Shown here: positions 1-8,267 of the stretch, one piece after another | How the letters are laid out: every line of letters begins with the position of its first letter | How positions within the stretch are numbered: the first letter of the stretch is position 1 | From: Ferrovum sp. | Lineage (GTDB): Bacteria; Pseudomonadota; Gammaproteobacteria; Burkholderiales; Ferrovaceae | Direction of reading: 5' to 3' | DNA length: 32,734 bases | NCBI GenBank assembly: GCA_010435995.1 | Contig: JAAGNR010000037.1 | Coordinates: 1 to 32,734 of the forward strand | Program-made: the position numbers and the translations under genes | The notes under the pieces: model-generated | Seen by the model: only the letters and a program-made list of their open reading frames with translations | What the model was told of the DNA's origin: nothing | The model's database searches: none

Positions 1-2586
1 AAATACCTACGAACCATTTCCCTACTGCGCCAGTGCGATGTCCTCTTGGTTCGAGAAACGAATGAGCGCAATCTGCTCACCCGTATCTGCCAACTGGCTG
101 TAGAAACGGGAGGATATTCCATGGCTTGGGTTGGCTATGCCGAAGACGATGCATCACAAAGCGTTCGATGCATCGCCAGCTTTGGCCCAGAAGAAGCCTA
201 CCTAAAACAGGCGAATATCACATGGAACGATTCCCCTCGGGGGCAGGGCTCGGTGGGAACGGCCATTCGTAGCGGAAAAACCACCGTGGTGCAGGATATG
301 CTGGCCTCCCCCTCCATGCGCTCGTGGCATACAGCGGCCTGGGAACATGGCTACCTTTCATGCATCAGTTTGCCATTGCATCTCGATACGCATGTTTTGG
401 GAACCCTCACGCTGTATGCTGGTGAAACCAACGCCTTCTCTTCGGATGAAATCGAATTATTGGCAGAACTGGCCAATGACCTGGCCTATGGCATCAAGAC
501 CCTGAGAACACGCCAGGAAAAAGATGAGTTGATTGTGGCGTTGCGCCACGAAAGTGAGAAAAACTGGGCTTACTTGCACAATGCCAGCGATGGCATCCAT
601 ATTCTCGATGTTCATGGCAACATTCTTGAAGCCAGCAACTCCTTCTGCGCCATGCTGGGGTATACCCACGATGAATTGCTGGGCATGAACGTTGTCCAGT
701 GGGATGCGGGATTTTCCACCAGAGAAGATCTTGATGAAGTGCTGAAAGGACAATTCCGTCAAACCTCCCGCACCATTTTCATCACCCGCCACCGGCGCAA
801 GGATGGCACCTTGATCGACGTCGAAGTCAGCGGATTTCCCCTTCAATTCAATGGCCAGCAGGTCTTATTCAATGCCTCTAGAGACATCGGCGAGCGACTC
901 GCCTTCGAACGCGCCCTGAATCAGGCCAATGCCGATTTGTCCGCCACCCTCCAAGCCATCCCTGATCTATTATTCGAACTCAGTGAAAAAGGAGAATATC
1001 TCAACATATGGGCCCACGATGAAACACTTCTGGCGCAGCAAAAAGACCTGCTTTTGGGCCGAACGGTGCTGGACATGCTCCCCCCCAACGCCGCCAAGGA
1101 AGTGATGACCGCCCTCAGTGAGGCAGGGGAAAACGGCTATTCCCATGGTCACGTCATTTGTCTGGAACTCCCCCACGGGCGCCATTGGTTTGAACTGTCC
1201 ACAGCATTGAAACCTGGGGCAGATAAAATACACAAACATTTCATCATGATCTCGAGGGACATCACCTCGCATAAAAAGTCAGAGGAAGAAATTCAACATC
1301 TGGCCTACTATGACCAACTCACTGGCCTACCCAACCGCCGCCTCTTTCTCGACCGGTTGAATCAGGCGATGGCCTATACCCATCGCAACCAACGAACGGG
1401 AGCATTGTTTTTTCTCGATCTGGATAACTTCAAAGTTCTTAACGATACCCTTGGGCATGCCATGGGCGACCTTCTGTTGCGGCAAGTCGCCCAGCGACTC
1501 ATGGCCTGTGTACGCGAAGGCGACACGGTAGCCCGACTGGGTGGAGACGAGTTTGTCGTGCTGCTCGAAGATCTCCAGGAGCCTACGCTGGAAACCTACG
1601 AACAAGCCCGATCCATTGGAGACAAAGTTCTCCTTACCTTGGGACAACCGTATGAACTGACGAACCACTCACTCATCTGCACACCTTCCATCGGCGTGAC
1701 TTTTTTTCATGGTCACCACATTGCTATGGAAGAACTCCTGAAACAGGCTGATCTTGCCATGTATCAAGCCAAAAACGCGGGGCGCAACGCTCTGCGTTTT
1801 TTCGATACTCAGATGCAAGCGACCATCAACCAGCGCGCCTCGCTGGAAACCGCTCTGCGAATCGCCCTTGACCACCAGCAATTTGAGCTCTACTACCAGA
1901 TTCAGGTAGATGAACAAAGAAACGTCATTGGCGTGGAAGGATTGATTCGCTGGCATCATCCAGAAAAAGGGATGATATCACCCGGTCAGTTCATTCCCAT
2001 TGCGGAGGAAACTGGATTGATTCTCCCGTTGGGACAATGGGTTATTGAACAAGCCTGCGCCCAACTGGCCCACTGGCAACAATCTAAAAATACCCGAACC
2101 CTCACCATCGCCATAAATGTCAGCGCCAAACAATTTCACCAGAAAAATTTTGTGCAACATATTCAAACGGCCCTTCAACCTTACGGTTTTGACCCCGCAC
2201 TCCTCAAATTTGAGCTGACCGAAAGCCTTTTGCTAGAAGATATCGAGGAGACCATTGAGACCATGACCCAACTTCAGGAAATCGGCGTGACTTTATCTCT
2301 GGACGACTTTGGGACGGGATATTCCTCGCTTCAGTATCTCAAGCGTCTTCCTCTGGCTCAATTAAAAATCGATCAATCTTTCGTTCGAGACATTGCCACC
2401 GATGACAGTGACCGCGCCATCGTGCGTACCATCATTGCCATGGCAAAGAGTCTTGATATGGATGTCATTGCTGAGGGAGTGGAAACTTCCGAACAATTCC
2501 ACTGGCTGAAAGAAGGGGGATGCGCGCACTTTCAAGGGTATTATTTCGGCTATCCCGTTCCCCTGAATGAATTGATAGTGCCTTAA
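1..2586 (+). CDS. GAF-PAS-PAS-GGDEF-EAL cyclic-di-GMP turnover protein (5' partial)
   Basis: The frame is open from the first base, and the residues before the TTG at 46 (KYLRTISLLRQCDVLLVRET) fit the conserved lead-in to this GAF type, so the true start lies outside the window. Numbering from that TTG (846 residues), the order is GAF about 10-150, PAS about 175-290, PAS about 300-415, GGDEF about 425-590 and EAL about 600-846. The diguanylate cyclase signature GGDEF is intact (1540-1554), and an RxxD motif (REGD) sits five residues before it, the position of the product-inhibition I-site. The phosphodiesterase half keeps NVS..QF, FELTES, DDFGTGYSS and AEGVE, but its signature reads EGL rather than EAL (1936-1944). 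It is probably a cytosolic bifunctional or switchable c-di-GMP enzyme sensing a small ligand through GAF/PAS. No membrane segment is visible in this part. Which activity dominates cannot be read from sequence. Confidence 0.93.
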   Translation, partial: KYLRTISLLRQCDVLLVRETNERNLLTRICQLAVETGGYSMAWVGYAEDDASQSVRCIASFGPEEAYLKQANITWNDSPRGQGSVGTAIRSGKTTVVQDMLASPSMRSWHTAAWEHGYLSCISLPLHLDTHVLGTLTLYAGETNAFSSDEIELLAELANDLAYGIKTLRTRQEKDELIVALRHESEKNWAYLHNASDGIHILDVHGNILEASNSFCAMLGYTHDELLGMNVVQWDAGFSTREDLDEVLKGQFRQTSRTIFITRHRRKDGTLIDVEVSGFPLQFNGQQVLFNASRDIGERLAFERALNQANADLSATLQAIPDLLFELSEKGEYLNIWAHDETLLAQQKDLLLGRTVLDMLPPNAAKEVMTALSEAGENGYSHGHVICLELPHGRHWFELSTALKPGADKIHKHFIMISRDITSHKKSEEEIQHLAYYDQLTGLPNRRLFLDRLNQAMAYTHRNQRTGALFFLDLDNFKVLNDTLGHAMGDLLLRQVAQRLMACVREGDTVARLGGDEFVVLLEDLQEPTLETYEQARSIGDKVLLTLGQPYELTNHSLICTPSIGVTFFHGHHIAMEELLKQADLAMYQAKNAGRNALRFFDTQMQATINQRASLETALRIALDHQQFELYYQIQVDEQRNVIGVEGLIRWHHPEKGMISPGQFIPIAEETGLILPLGQWVIEQACAQLAHWQQSKNTRTLTIAINVSAKQFHQKNFVQHIQTALQPYGFDPALLKFELTESLLLEDIEETIETMTQLQEIGVTLSLDDFGTGYSSLQYLKRLPLAQLKIDQSFVRDIATDDSDRAIVRTIIAMAKSLDMDVIAEGVETSEQFHWLKEGGCAHFQGYYFGYPVPLNELIVP

Positions 2587-2590
2587 AATA

Positions 2591-2616
2591 AAAAGCCGGC
2601 TCAAAGGCCGGCTTTT
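2591..2616. terminator. Bidirectional rho-independent terminator
   Basis: A 10-bp perfect stem (AAAAGCCGGC / GCCGGCTTTT) with a 6-nt loop lies five bases after the stop of the GGDEF-EAL gene and 22 bases beyond the stop of the convergent lipoprotein gene. It ends in a T run on both strands, so it can serve both transcripts. Confidence 0.88.
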
Positions 2617-2637
2617 AAATCCCGAAAAAAAACAGGA

Positions 2638-2901
2638 TTATTTCTTGTCTGCGGCAGGAGCAGCAGGAGCAGCAGGAGCAGCAGCAGGAGCAGCGGCATC
2701 AGCAGCAGGAGCAGCAGGAGCAGCAGGAGCAGCAGGAGCAGGAGCGGCTGCATCAGCAGCAGGAGCGGCAGGAGCAGCAGGAGCAGCAGCAGGTGCATCG
2801 GCAGCAGGAGCAGCAGGAGCATCTGCCTTAGGAGCTTCGGGCTTGCTGCAAGCAGCCAAGGTCACAGCAAAAAGAGAGGCAATCAGAAGATTCAATTTCA
2901 T
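2638..2901 (-). CDS. Small Ala/Pro-repeat lipoprotein
   Basis: An 87-residue protein. It starts with a basic n-region and hydrophobic core (MKLNLLIASLFAVTLAAC) ending in a lipobox LAA-C at Cys18, so it should be exported and lipidated by the Lgt/LspA pathway. Ser at +2 predicts outer-membrane sorting by the Lol rule. After a short charged linker (SKPEAPKADAP) the rest is almost only Ala and Pro with periodic Asp, ending in DKK. Such Pro/Ala tails usually behave as extended spacers. AGGA about 7 bases before the ATG is a usable ribosome site. The codon-level repeat makes long open frames in other frames, but only this frame has a lipoprotein signal. I do not recognise a named family; a structural or periplasm-spanning role is inference. 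Confidence 0.75.
   Translation of the reverse strand: MKLNLLIASLFAVTLAACSKPEAPKADAPAAPAADAPAAAPAAPAAPAADAAAPAPAAPAAPAAPAADAAAPAAAPAAPAAPAADKK
2653..2820. repeat. GCA/GGA triplet-rich simple repeat inside the lipoprotein gene
   Basis: The + strand is a run of gcagcagga-type units, coding on the - strand for Ala-Pro-Ala blocks. Units are multiples of three, so slippage would change the length of the tail without breaking the frame. Confidence 0.8.
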
Positions 2902-2998
2902 GATGAGTCCTATTGGTAGAGGTTGACGATAAATCCTGAACAGCCCCTATGGAGCCATCAGACCGCATTAGCTTACACCAGATTGCTGCACCGCGACA

Positions 2999-3015
2999 AG
3001 TCCCGCGAAGGGACT
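2999..3015 (-). terminator. Weak hairpin after the oxygenase gene
   Basis: AGTCCC / GGGACT form a 6-bp stem with a 5-nt loop directly after the stop codon of the minus-strand oxygenase. No T run follows, so termination here is only a possibility. Confidence 0.3.
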
Positions 3016-3016
3016 G

Positions 3017-4162
3017 TCATGAAAATTTCACCCAACCCGCATGATAGGCTTCCAGGAAGACCTGCAAAACTTCTCCAGACAACTCTGTCGCCGTGATTTC
3101 TCGCTGATCAGCCAGTTGTTTGAGCAGAGCACGCCCCGATTCGGGGAAAGCATGACGTTCCCCATTAAAATAAAAATGCCCGCCTCGGAATAATAACTGA
3201 CTGCGCGCATCGAGTCGCAGTCCGCGCTGTAACACCTGCTCCCGAAAGTCCTCCAGAGGCATGTCCTGTTCTGGGGTATCGAAAAACACATGGGGCTTGG
3301 GTTCGCTCAAATATCGTCCGACACAGTCCGCCACGTCGGCTTCGGACCAGCGCAGTTCACGACGCAGCAAAGCCGTCACCTGCTTGACCAAAGCCCCTGG
3401 GATTTTTCCGGGATGGCTGGTCAGCTTCAAATCCGGGTCGGCGTAGCGCCCTTCAACCTGCAACTGATCGCGCAAATAGTCCAGAAAGGCCTCTACCCAT
3501 TCCTGATAGTTCGGTGCCCGAAACCCGATGGAGTACGTAAAACACTCACTGACCGCAATGCCATCATGGGCACAGTGGGGTGGCAGGTAGAGCATATCGC
3601 CCGCTTCCAGATCCCACTCTGCTTCAGCAGAAAAGCGCTGCAACAGTTTCAGATCCGTGTCGGGCAACAACTCCAGATCGTCGGTTTCGGCAATGGACCA
3701 GCGGCGCGTACCAAACCCTTGTAATAGAAAGACATCGTAGGAATCGAAATGAGGACCCACCCCTCCGCCGGGTACCGCATAACTCACCATCAAGTCATCG
3801 AGTCGCGCATGGGGGAGAAAGTCAAACTGCCGCAACAATCCCTCGCCTTCCGGCAGCCAGTGATTCAACTCCTGAATTAGGATAGTCCAGTTTTTATCCG
3901 GCAAGGTTTTGAAATCGATGGGGCGAAAGGGCCCGTGCCGTAACTCCCACCGCTGCCCATGACGCACCACCAGACGAGATTGAACCTCGGGACGCTGGGC
4001 CAGCCGCTTGATCTCAGGCGGGGTCAGCAAGCCCAGGAAATCCGGCAACGCCTGACGCACCAGCAACGGCGATTTATGCCAGTGCTTTTGCAGAAAACGC
4101 GCCGGGGTGAACCCCCCTAATAAATTATCGTCCATACCTCGAAGTGTATCACTCCGCGCCAT
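3017..4162 (-). CDS. roxA: JmjC/cupin 2-oxoglutarate oxygenase, ribosomal protein L16 3-hydroxylase-like (RoxA/YcfD family)
   Basis: A 381-residue cytosolic Fe(II)/2-oxoglutarate oxygenase. The family member in E. coli (YcfD) hydroxylates an arginine of ribosomal protein L16. The Fe-binding facial triad is visible as H138-x-D140 in GVGPHFDSYDVF and H199 in LPPHCAHDG, set in a cupin barrel (about residues 85-220). An N-terminal part (NLLGGFTPARFLQKHWHKSP) and a C-terminal winged-helix-like part also match the family layout. The ATG at 4162 has no clear ribosome site. A second ATG at 4135 (MDDNLLGG) gives a start closer to relatives but sits too near its GAGG, so the start is uncertain by nine codons. 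The gene is divergent from gltX, with under 50 bp between them. Substrate (L16) is inferred from family membership. Confidence 0.87.
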   Translation of the reverse strand: MARSDTLRGMDDNLLGGFTPARFLQKHWHKSPLLVRQALPDFLGLLTPPEIKRLAQRPEVQSRLVVRHGQRWELRHGPFRPIDFKTLPDKNWTILIQELNHWLPEGEGLLRQFDFLPHARLDDLMVSYAVPGGGVGPHFDSYDVFLLQGFGTRRWSIAETDDLELLPDTDLKLLQRFSAEAEWDLEAGDMLYLPPHCAHDGIAVSECFTYSIGFRAPNYQEWVEAFLDYLRDQLQVEGRYADPDLKLTSHPGKIPGALVKQVTALLRRELRWSEADVADCVGRYLSEPKPHVFFDTPEQDMPLEDFREQVLQRGLRLDARSQLLFRGGHFYFNGERHAFPESGRALLKQLADQREITATELSGEVLQVFLEAYHAGWVKFS

Positions 4163-4210
4163 GCCGAAGCGAGCCAGTTACAATAGGGGTTTTAATCAGG
4201 ACTGCCTTCC

Positions 4211-5629
4211 ATGGTTCGCACTCGCTTTGCTCCCAGCCCCACCGGCTACCTCCACATTGGCGGAGCCCGTACCGCCTTGTTTTCCTGGGCTTTTGCCCGA
4301 CATCACGGAGGGTCTTTCGTATTGCGTATCGAAGACACCGATCGCGAACGCTCTACCGACGCTTCCACCCAGGCCATTCTGGATGGCATGGCCTGGCTGG
4401 GCCTGGATTATGATGAAGGCCCCTTTCATCAAATGCACCGTTTGGCGCGTTATCAGGAAATCGCCGACCATCTGCTGAAATCCGGCTGGGCCTACCCCTG
4501 CTACGCCAGCCGCGAAGAACTCGATGCTTTGCGAGACAGCCAACGGGCCCGCGGCGAAAAACCACGTTACGATGGCCGTTGGCGCGACTCCACGGCGACC
4601 CCGCCAACTGGAGTACAACCGGTCATCCGTTTCAAAACTCCCGTGGACGGCAGTGTCACTTTTCATGACTTGATCAAGGGACCCATCACGATAGCCAACA
4701 GCGAACTGGATGATCTGGTGCTGCTGCGTGCTGACGGCATTCCTACCTACAACTTTGGGGTAGTGGTGGATGACCTCGATATGCAGATCACCCATATCAT
4801 TCGGGGCGACGATCACGTCAATAACACCCCGCGGCAAATTCATCTGATGCAAGCCCTAGGCGCCACCCTTCCCCAATTCGGCCACCTCCCCATGATTTTG
4901 GGTCAGGATGGAGAACGCTTGTCAAAACGCCACGGGGCAGTAAGCGTACTGCAGTATCAGGAGGATGGTTTCCTGCCTGAAGCGCTGATGAATTACTTGG
5001 CACGCTTGGGATGGTCTCACGGCGACGAGGAAATTTTCTCCCGCGAAGAACTGGTGGAATGGTTCGATCTGGCCCATGTCAATCGTTCCCCTGCACGCTT
5101 CAACCCGGAAAAATTGTTATGGCTGAACCAGCATTATCTCAAAACCGTAGCCGATGACCGACTGGTTCAACCACTTGTAGCCGATCTTGCATTACCCCCT
5201 GCAACATTGACCTCGGGGCCTGCCCCCTTGGCCGTAGTGTCCCTTCTCAAGGGGCGCGTTTCCCGCACAACGGAACTGGCTGTTGCCGCCCGCTATTTTT
5301 ACACCGATCCAGTCCCGGCTATAGAGGCATTAACCTCTCCTCCGACTGGAGCGGTGCTCGATGCCTTGGGCGCACTTCCCCACCTTTTGGCCCACTGTGA
5401 GTGGACCATCGAGACCCTGGGAACCCTGATCAAGCAAACGGCTCAGGCTCACGGACTGAAAATGGGGCCGCTTGGCATGCCCCTGCGGGCCATTCTCTGC
5501 GGGACCACCCATACCCCTTCGCTGGATGCCACCCTGCACCTGATCGGAAGAGAAGCCGTATTGCGCCGGCTCAACCGCTATCTCACAGATAAGAACGACG
5601 ATCCAGAAACGCCAAACGCCAACGGGTGA
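4211..5629 (+). CDS. gltX: Glutamyl-tRNA synthetase
   Basis: A 472-residue class I aminoacyl-tRNA synthetase that charges tRNA-Glu with glutamate in the cytosol. The HIGH signature appears as GYLHIGGARTALFSW near residue 15, and the KMSKS loop as RLSKRHGAVSV near residue 240. RVRFAPSPTG-type N-terminal residues and a C-terminal anticodon-binding part are present, and the length is normal for bacterial GltX. AGGA (4198-4201) lies 9 bases before the ATG. A TACAAT at 4179-4184 could be its -10 box, but no -35 is seen. The last 47 bases overlap the 3' end of the convergent yciI gene, so the final residues (about DDPETPNANG) are encoded antisense to the YciI C-terminus. Whether it is discriminating for tRNA-Glu cannot be told here. 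Confidence 0.97.
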   Translation: MVRTRFAPSPTGYLHIGGARTALFSWAFARHHGGSFVLRIEDTDRERSTDASTQAILDGMAWLGLDYDEGPFHQMHRLARYQEIADHLLKSGWAYPCYASREELDALRDSQRARGEKPRYDGRWRDSTATPPTGVQPVIRFKTPVDGSVTFHDLIKGPITIANSELDDLVLLRADGIPTYNFGVVVDDLDMQITHIIRGDDHVNNTPRQIHLMQALGATLPQFGHLPMILGQDGERLSKRHGAVSVLQYQEDGFLPEALMNYLARLGWSHGDEEIFSREELVEWFDLAHVNRSPARFNPEKLLWLNQHYLKTVADDRLVQPLVADLALPPATLTSGPAPLAVVSLLKGRVSRTTELAVAARYFYTDPVPAIEALTSPPTGAVLDALGALPHLLAHCEWTIETLGTLIKQTAQAHGLKMGPLGMPLRAILCGTTHTPSLDATLHLIGREAVLRRLNRYLTDKNDDPETPNANG

Positions 5630-5879
5630 TGGTCATGCGTGCGGGAACCCCCACCTGGGTAAAAGGATCTGCCGCGATAAAGCGTTCAGCAGCGGCACGA
5701 TCCTCCACATCGACGATATAGAAACTCCCTTCGGGGATGGTTCCCCCATCATCCATTTTGGCCCCGCACGCCAACAACAGGGACTGGTTTTTTTCCAGAT
5801 AAGCCAGATGGGCAGGGCGGTGGGCCTGACGCACTGCCCCATGATCGGGTTTATCCCAAGTTTCAATCAGAAAAGGCAT
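5583..5879 (-). CDS. yciI: YciI family protein
   Basis: A 98-residue small cytosolic protein of the YciI-like (YCII, dimeric alpha-beta barrel) family. The conserved histidine appears in AHRPAHLAYLEKN and the conserved Asp in AADPFTQVGV; in this fold the pair lines a putative active site. The reaction is not established for most members. The start ATG has CGGAG 9 bases upstream, and a good sigma-70 promoter is present (5924-5952). Its 3' end overlaps the convergent gltX by 47 bases. The overlapped part codes for the C-terminal TITRWRLAFLDRR region. Confidence 0.88.
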   Translation of the reverse strand: MPFLIETWDKPDHGAVRQAHRPAHLAYLEKNQSLLLACGAKMDDGGTIPEGSFYIVDVEDRAAAERFIAADPFTQVGVPARMTITRWRLAFLDRRSYL

Positions 5880-5923
5880 GATTCATCACTCCGGTGGGTC
5901 ATCCACTAAACCAAGAATTTTTG

Positions 5924-5952
5924 ATTATCCCAACCAAAGGCATCACGGTCAA
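5924..5952 (-). promoter_or_regulatory. Sigma-70 promoter for yciI
   Basis: On the minus strand TTGACC (5952-5947), a 17-base spacer and GATAAT (5929-5924) match the consensus at 10 of 12 positions. The predicted transcript starts near 5917 and has a leader of about 38 nt before yciI. Confidence 0.65.
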
Positions 5953-5987
5953 TCCGCGCCGTTTTATGGGTTTCACTCATAACGGAG

Positions 5988-5993
5988 TATAAT
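5988..5993 (+). promoter_or_regulatory. Possible -10 box for the suhB operon
   Basis: A perfect TATAAT lies 35 bases before suhB in the yciI/suhB divergent spacer. No acceptable -35 hexamer is seen at 16-18 bases, so the promoter may need an activator or may be weak. Confidence 0.35.
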
Positions 5994-6028
5994 AAAGGGT
6001 TTCCCTGCTTGATTGCGAGGCTCATCCT

Positions 6029-6805
6029 ATGCATCCCCAACTCAATGTCGCCATCAAAGCCGCGCGCCGTGCCGGAACCCTCATCCAACGCGCCGCTCAG
6101 GATCTGGGGCGCCTCACCGTCAGCAAAAAAGGTCATGCCGACTTTGTTTCGGAGGTAGACCAGGCGGCTGAACGGGCCATCGTAGAAATTCTCAAGGAGG
6201 CCTACCCGGATCATGCCTTTCTGGGAGAAGAAGGGGGAGCCTCCGGAAATTCGCCCTATTGCTGGATCATCGACCCCCTCGACGGCACCACTAATTTTCT
6301 TCATGGTTTCCCCATGTACAGTGTCTCCATCGCCCTGACGCACAACGGAATTGTGACCCAGGGGGTGGTCTATGACCCCTCTCATAATGATCTGTTTACC
6401 GCATCCCGTGGCAGCGGTGCTTTCCTCAACGATCGTCGTATTCGGGTCAGCGGTCGTACCCAACTGGACGAAGCCCTGATTGGCACGGGCTTTCCCTATA
6501 GTCACATGACCCATCAGGAACGCTATCTGCGCATGATGGCCGAGGTCATGCGCCGCACGGCCGGTCTGCGTCGCCCCGGTTCCGCAGCCATCGACCTGGC
6601 CTATGTGGCTGCCGGACGGTATGACGGCTTTTGGGAACTGGATCTCAAACCTTGGGATATTGCCGCAGGAACATTGCTGATTCAAGAAGCGGGAGGGTTG
6701 GTGTCGGATCTGGATGGCGAAGGAAACTTTCTCCAGAGCGGGAATGTGGTCGCGGGTTCCCCAAAAATCTTCGGGCAACTTCTACCCTTGATTCAGCGCG
6801 CCTAA
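6029..6805 (+). CDS. suhB: Inositol monophosphatase family protein SuhB
   Basis: A 258-residue Mg-dependent phosphatase of the IMPase family. Metal ligands are visible: GEE (E67/E68), the IDPLDGTTNF block (D82, D85) and the C-terminal WELDLKPWDIAAG (D210). Family members hydrolyse inositol-1-phosphate; in enterobacteria SuhB also binds the rRNA antitermination complex with NusA. Length is typical. It is the first gene of a + strand run suhB-trmJ-cysE-iscA-mfd, with only six bases before trmJ. Which of the two roles matters here cannot be read from sequence. Confidence 0.95.
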   Translation: MHPQLNVAIKAARRAGTLIQRAAQDLGRLTVSKKGHADFVSEVDQAAERAIVEILKEAYPDHAFLGEEGGASGNSPYCWIIDPLDGTTNFLHGFPMYSVSIALTHNGIVTQGVVYDPSHNDLFTASRGSGAFLNDRRIRVSGRTQLDEALIGTGFPYSHMTHQERYLRMMAEVMRRTAGLRRPGSAAIDLAYVAAGRYDGFWELDLKPWDIAAGTLLIQEAGGLVSDLDGEGNFLQSGNVVAGSPKIFGQLLPLIQRA

Positions 6806-6811
6806 ATTGCC

Positions 6812-7588
6812 ATGTTCGCGCGTTTTCGCATCGTCCTATGTACCACCACCCATCCTGGGAATATCGGTGCCGCTGCACGCGCCATGAAAACCATGGGCTT
6901 TACCCGCCTGACGCTTGTCACCCCACGGCACTTCCCTGACCCTGAAGCCAGTGCTCGCGCTTCCGGGGCCGATGATATTTTGGCGCATGCTCAAGTCTGC
7001 CATACCCTGAACGAAGCGTTACAGGGCGTAACCCTGAGCGTGGGTTTGACGGCCCGCCGCCGCGATCTCTCCCACCCCATGCTGCCAATCCGCGAACTGG
7101 CTGCCACTCTGCCCGAGGAAACCTCCTCTGGTGGAGAAATCGCCCTGGTTTTTGGTACGGAAATGTCCGGGCTTTCCAATGCAGAACTGGATGCCTGCCA
7201 ACGGCTGGCCCATATCCCTACAGATCCCAACTTTGGCTCCCTCAACTTGGCGGCAGCGGTTCAACTGGTATGCTATGAAATACGCCAAGCCTTACTTCAG
7301 GATCGCGGACCTCAAGCCAGAGAATACCCCTTGGCCACTCACGATGAATTGGAACGATTCTATGCCCATCTGGAGCGTGTCCTGTTGAGCAGCGGGTTTC
7401 TCGACCCCGACCACCCCGGGCGACTGATGATCCGCTTGCGCCGACTGTTTTCACGGGCTCGCGTCGAACGGGAAGAAGTAAGCATTTTGCGTGGTATTCT
7501 GAGAACACTCTACCCTTCAGACGATGGCAGTACCCCTCTCATTGACAGGAATGTCCCCCATGCTGGCACGCATTCGCGAACAAATTGA
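6812..7588 (+). CDS. trmJ: tRNA (cytidine/uridine-32-2'-O)-methyltransferase TrmJ
   Basis: A 258-residue SPOUT-class methyltransferase that uses S-adenosylmethionine to 2'-O-methylate position 32 of the tRNA anticodon loop. Visible SpoU motifs are motif 1 (THPGNIGAAARAMKTMGF, residues about 14-31), motif 2 (ALVFGTEMSGLSNAEL) and motif 3 (NFGSLNLAAAVQLVCYE), which form the trefoil knot. The C-terminal extension (residues about 165-258) is the dimerisation part seen in TrmJ. It follows suhB by six bases and overlaps cysE by 29 bases, so the genes are probably co-transcribed. The suhB-trmJ-cysE order is common in related bacteria. Confidence 0.93.
   Translation: MFARFRIVLCTTTHPGNIGAAARAMKTMGFTRLTLVTPRHFPDPEASARASGADDILAHAQVCHTLNEALQGVTLSVGLTARRRDLSHPMLPIRELAATLPEETSSGGEIALVFGTEMSGLSNAELDACQRLAHIPTDPNFGSLNLAAAVQLVCYEIRQALLQDRGPQAREYPLATHDELERFYAHLERVLLSSGFLDPDHPGRLMIRLRRLFSRARVEREEVSILRGILRTLYPSDDGSTPLIDRNVPHAGTHSRTN
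7547..7550 (+). promoter_or_regulatory. Ribosome-binding site that sets the cysE start
   Basis: AGGA ends 9 bases before the ATG at 7560 and directly abuts the ATG at 7551, so it favours 7560. It lies inside the trmJ coding region. Confidence 0.55.
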
Positions 7589-8267
7589 TTGTGTTTTTGA
7601 CCGAGATCCGGCGGTACGTAGCCGCTGGGAGGTCGTTACGCTTTACCCTGGATTCCATGCCATTCTCCTGCACTGGCTGGCCCATTGGTTCTGGCAAAAA
7701 AACTTCAAGTGGCTGGGACGGGCAACTTCCCAGTTTTCCCGTTTCCTCACTGGCATAGAAATTCATCCGGGCGCCACTCTGGGGCGTCGCGTGTTTATCG
7801 ATCATGGCATGGGAATCGTCATCGGCGAAACCGCCGAAGTTGGCGACGATTGCACTCTCTATCAGGGTGTTACGCTGGGAGGAACCTCGTGGAACAAAGG
7901 CAAACGGCATCCCACCCTGGCCCAGGGAGTCATCGTCGGTGCGGGAGCCAAGGTTATCGGCCCCATCATTCTCGGCGAAGGGTCTAAAGTAGGTTCCAAC
8001 GCTGTGGTGGTCAAACCCGTTCCTCCAGGAGCCACAGTCATCGGCATTCCCGGTCGATTACTGGAGGATGAGAAGCACCAAACCCTCAAATCCGCACCCA
8101 AATTTACCGCTTATGGGTCATCCACGGACGACAAGGACCCCCTGGCCGTTACGGTCATGGAGTTGGTACGCCAAAACGAACTCCGAGATCAACAGATCGA
8201 GGAACTTTTGCGCCGGATTGAGACCCTTACCAAGACAGACTCAACCGCTTCTGGAGAACAACCATGA
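7560..8267 (+). CDS. cysE: Serine O-acetyltransferase
   Basis: A 235-residue enzyme that acetylates L-serine with acetyl-CoA, the committed step to cysteine. After a short helical N-terminus (MLARIREQIDCVFDRDPAVR) comes a left-handed beta-helix of hexapeptide repeats. The catalytic block is FIDHGMGIVIGETAEVGDD (D81-H82), followed by QGVTLGGT and KRHPTL (H117), which match the CysE active site. It is the short, EpsC-like form rather than the longer E. coli form. An in-frame ATG at 7524 would add 12 residues; 7560 is preferred because of its AGGA and fit to relatives. The stop overlaps the iscA start (ATGA), which suggests translational coupling of cysteine supply and Fe-S assembly. Confidence 0.94.
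   Translation: MLARIREQIDCVFDRDPAVRSRWEVVTLYPGFHAILLHWLAHWFWQKNFKWLGRATSQFSRFLTGIEIHPGATLGRRVFIDHGMGIVIGETAEVGDDCTLYQGVTLGGTSWNKGKRHPTLAQGVIVGAGAKVIGPIILGEGSKVGSNAVVVKPVPPGATVIGIPGRLLEDEKHQTLKSAPKFTAYGSSTDDKDPLAVTVMELVRQNELRDQQIEELLRRIETLTKTDSTASGEQP

Noticed and set aside
2601-2926. Long Leu-rich and Ala-rich open frames over the triplet repeat in other frames
   Set aside because: They are translations of the same simple repeat. Only the 2638-2901 frame has a lipoprotein signal and a ribosome site.
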